Source: Calditerrivibrio sp. (GTDB taxonomy: Bacteria > Chrysiogenota > Deferribacteres > Deferribacterales > Calditerrivibrionaceae). Taken from it: a stretch of 8,014 bases of DNA. The DNA is taken from contig JAIWOA010000127.1 of the NCBI GenBank assembly GCA_020217115.1, forward strand, positions 1 through 8,014, written 5' to 3'. A program made the translations under genes and the position numbers. Of this stretch, positions 6,405-8,014 are shown piece by piece (the stretch's first letter is position 1; each line of letters begins with the position of its first letter). The notes below the pieces were generated by a model. That model did no database searches, was not told the origin of the DNA, and was given only the letters and a program-made list of their open reading frames with translations.

Positions 6405-7997
6405 TTATTTACATAGATATAGGTTACTTTTTTTCTGAGAGAAAAGTCTCTGGCAGTTTTTTCCAAATTTTTGTGAAAACTCTTTAAGATAGCTACCTTT
6501 TGTTACTAAAAAAAATTCCTTATTTATTTCAATGAATTTTTTTATCTCATCATCATTAGTTAGATAATACTCTTTGTACATATTGTTATCTTCAAACTGT
6601 GTTTCTCGCTCTTTACCATAGCTCATTACTACTAAACTATTTCTATAAAATGACAGAGAAGGTATTGTATTATTGTAAACGAGAGTTTTTATTTTTTTAT
6701 CTGGATCAATTCTATTCATTGTAGAGCTCATATTGTAGTATCCATTTATATCTTTTTCTATAGATGCTATTACAAAATACGATAACGACATTACTGAAAT
6801 AAAGAATATCGAAAGGGTTAAGATAATTTTCCTGATATCTTTTATTTTCATTAGATACAGCAAAAAAGATAGGGCTACTATCGATATGATAAACATCAAC
6901 AAAAAGTTTTCCTTTAAATCTTCATAAAATAAGATTACTGAAGGTGAAAAAATAGTTAATAATATCATAAAGTATAGAAATATTCTGAAACTTTTTATAT
7001 TAAAGTATCTATTGAAAAGCAGATATCCTAAAACACTCATCAATGGATAGAATGGCAATATATATGTGGCTAATTTGCTGGTAGAAAGATTGAATACTAT
7101 GAATGGAACAGCTATGAAAGTTAGAAGAACCCAAACTTTTTTGTCAAGTTTTTTTAAATCTATTATTCCTCTTACTACATAAAATATATATGGTAAGAAA
7201 GTTGTAAAAATAACGACGAAAAAGAAATAAAAAGGTTTAGATCTATGAAACCTGTCTGTAGCAACTCTATCTACTGTTTGAACTTTAAAAAAATAGTTTA
7301 AAAGCTCAGGATTTTTGTGTATAACCATAATATACCATGGCAATGAAATTATTGTAAATGATAATGTTGCCAGTAGAATAGATTTTATATCAAAAACTTT
7401 TCTGAATTCTTGAAGGAATATTTTTAATACAAAGTAGGGTAGGATAGTAAATATAAAGATAATAGGGCCTTTTGTGAGAAATCCAAGTCCCATAAAAATA
7501 CCTATGCAGATGGAATTGTAAACAGATCTTTTACCATATATCTGATTGAAATAAAAATACTGAGTAATAATAGTAAACATTGTTAGATATATATCTGTTG
7601 CTACAATTTTTGAAACTGCAATAAAAAGAAATGATGATGCCAAAATATATACTGGGAATTCCCTTTCTTCATCACTGACAAAAAATTTTGTTGTTTTGAA
7701 TGTAAATATTAATGTTATTAAAGAAGCTAAAGCACCGAAAAATCTTGCTCCAAAGTTATTGATACCAAAAACTTTTAACCCTGCAGCTATAGCCCAGTAT
7801 GTTAAAGGTGGTTTATGAAAATGTTTTATACCATTGAGCCTTGGTTCAATAAAATCTCCAGAAACCAGCATCTCCCTGCCTATTTCCGCATACCTTGCTT
7901 CTGTGGTTTCAAACAATGTGACAAACTGGTTTGTAATGGAGATTGATATGGCAAAGAATATTATGAAGTATACTACCCTTTGTTTACTTGCTTCCAT
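6405..7997 (-). CDS. ArnT/PMT-family integral membrane glycosyltransferase
   Basis: A 530-residue polytopic inner-membrane enzyme with roughly a dozen hydrophobic helices and a soluble C-terminal tail (about 410-530), as in ArnT. Such enzymes move a sugar from a polyprenyl-phosphate donor to lipid A or another envelope acceptor on the periplasmic side. Signature pieces: ETTEARYAEIGREMLVSGDF (30-49) in the first periplasmic loop, with acidic residues E30/E33; NGIKHFHKPPLTYW (55-68); D135 in KIVATDIYL, at the place of the second conserved acidic residue; LTKGP (174-178); SLPWY (218-222); and SKLATYILPFYP (307-318). ATG 7997 is preferred over TTG 8000 because GAAAGG (8004-8009 on this strand) lies 6 bases before the ATG and only 3 before the TTG. 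It converges on the pilus operon with 15 bp between stops. The substrate cannot be told: aminoarabinose, a hexose, or a protein acceptor are all possible. No other arn genes are in the window, so arnT is not assigned. Confidence 0.85.
   Translation of the reverse strand: MEASKQRVVYFIIFFAISISITNQFVTLFETTEARYAEIGREMLVSGDFIEPRLNGIKHFHKPPLTYWAIAAGLKVFGINNFGARFFGALASLITLIFTFKTTKFFVSDEEREFPVYILASSFLFIAVSKIVATDIYLTMFTIITQYFYFNQIYGKRSVYNSICIGIFMGLGFLTKGPIIFIFTILPYFVLKIFLQEFRKVFDIKSILLATLSFTIISLPWYIMVIHKNPELLNYFFKVQTVDRVATDRFHRSKPFYFFFVVIFTTFLPYIFYVVRGIIDLKKLDKKVWVLLTFIAVPFIVFNLSTSKLATYILPFYPLMSVLGYLLFNRYFNIKSFRIFLYFMILLTIFSPSVILFYEDLKENFLLMFIISIVALSFLLYLMKIKDIRKIILTLSIFFISVMSLSYFVIASIEKDINGYYNMSSTMNRIDPDKKIKTLVYNNTIPSLSFYRNSLVVMSYGKERETQFEDNNMYKEYYLTNDDEIKKFIEINKEFFLVTKGSYLKEFSQKFGKNCQRLFSQKKSNLYLCK
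6435..6462 (+). terminator. Candidate intrinsic terminator of the pilus operon
   Basis: On the + strand CTG (6435-6437) plus AGAGA (6438-6442), a 4-base loop AAAG, TCTCT (6447-6451), a 2-base bulge GG, then CAG (6454-6456) forms an imperfect 8-pair hairpin followed directly by six Ts (6457-6462). It lies about 45 bases after the ATPase stop. The opposite strand has no T-run after the hairpin, so it can act only on + transcription. It sits inside the last codons of the convergent glycosyltransferase gene. The stem is short and not GC-rich, so its strength is uncertain. Confidence 0.42.
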
Positions 7998-8003
7998 CAA
8001 ATA

Positions 8004-8009
8004 CCTTTC
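8004..8009 (-). promoter_or_regulatory. Ribosome binding site of the glycosyltransferase gene
   Basis: Read on the - strand this is GAAAGG, 6 bases before ATG 7997. The spacing decides the start in favour of that ATG over the in-frame TTG immediately before it. The window ends 5 bases further upstream, so the promoter cannot be seen. Confidence 0.55.
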
Positions 8010-8014
8010 TTTTC

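Noticed and set aside
7998..8000. TTG as start of the glycosyltransferase
   Set aside because: It is only 3 bases from the ribosome site, while the next codon is an ATG at proper spacing.

Overview
The window is a strongly AT-rich segment of a diderm bacterial chromosome. Seven complete genes and the tail of an eighth lie head to tail on the + strand, and one gene converges on them from the - strand. A secretin and an ArnT-type lipid-linked sugar transferase both point to a cell with an outer membrane. Arginine is written mostly as AGA/AGG and isoleucine often as ATA, and protein composition is rich in Lys, Ile, Asn and Phe. This would suit a low-GC Deferribacterota-type organism (Calditerrivibrio/Deferribacter-like), but that placement is a guess from style and not from a marker gene.

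Positions 1-6389 read as one operon for a type IV pilus-like machine, probably of the MSHA-type branch. In order: the 3' end of a protein with a bacterial SH3 domain; a single-pass TPR protein with an N-terminus like GspB/MshN; a PilM/MshI-like actin-fold protein; PilN-like; PilO/MshJ-like; a small exported PilP/MshK-like protein; a short PilQ/MshL-like secretin; and a PilB/MshE/GspE-family extension ATPase with an intact MshEN cyclic-di-GMP-binding type N-terminus. The genes overlap by 8-11 bp or are separated by at most 21 bp, apart from short start-site uncertainty at the secretin, so translational coupling and a single transcript are likely. No promoter is visible inside the block, so transcription probably begins upstream of the window.

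The proteins form a path through the envelope. The ATPase works at the cytoplasmic face. PilM docks on the NLLP tail of PilN. PilN and PilO form the periplasmic alignment ring, the PilP-like protein links it to the secretin, and the secretin is the outer-membrane pore. The TPR and SH3 proteins are candidates for pore assembly or peptidoglycan contact. The platform protein (PilC/MshG), pilins, prepilin peptidase and a PilT retraction ATPase are not in this window.

Positions 6405-7997 (- strand) encode an ArnT/PMT-family membrane glycosyltransferase that converges on the pilus operon with only 15 bp between the stop codons. A candidate intrinsic terminator for the pilus transcript lies inside the 3' end of this gene. 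No tRNA, rRNA, CRISPR array, insertion sequence or long repeat was seen, and there is no gene-free stretch longer than about 25 bases. The most interesting points are the two-motif cyclic-di-GMP signature in the ATPase, the eroded nucleotide-binding motifs of the PilM-like protein, and the hybrid MSHA/PilMNOPQ gene order with GspA/GspB-like features at its head.
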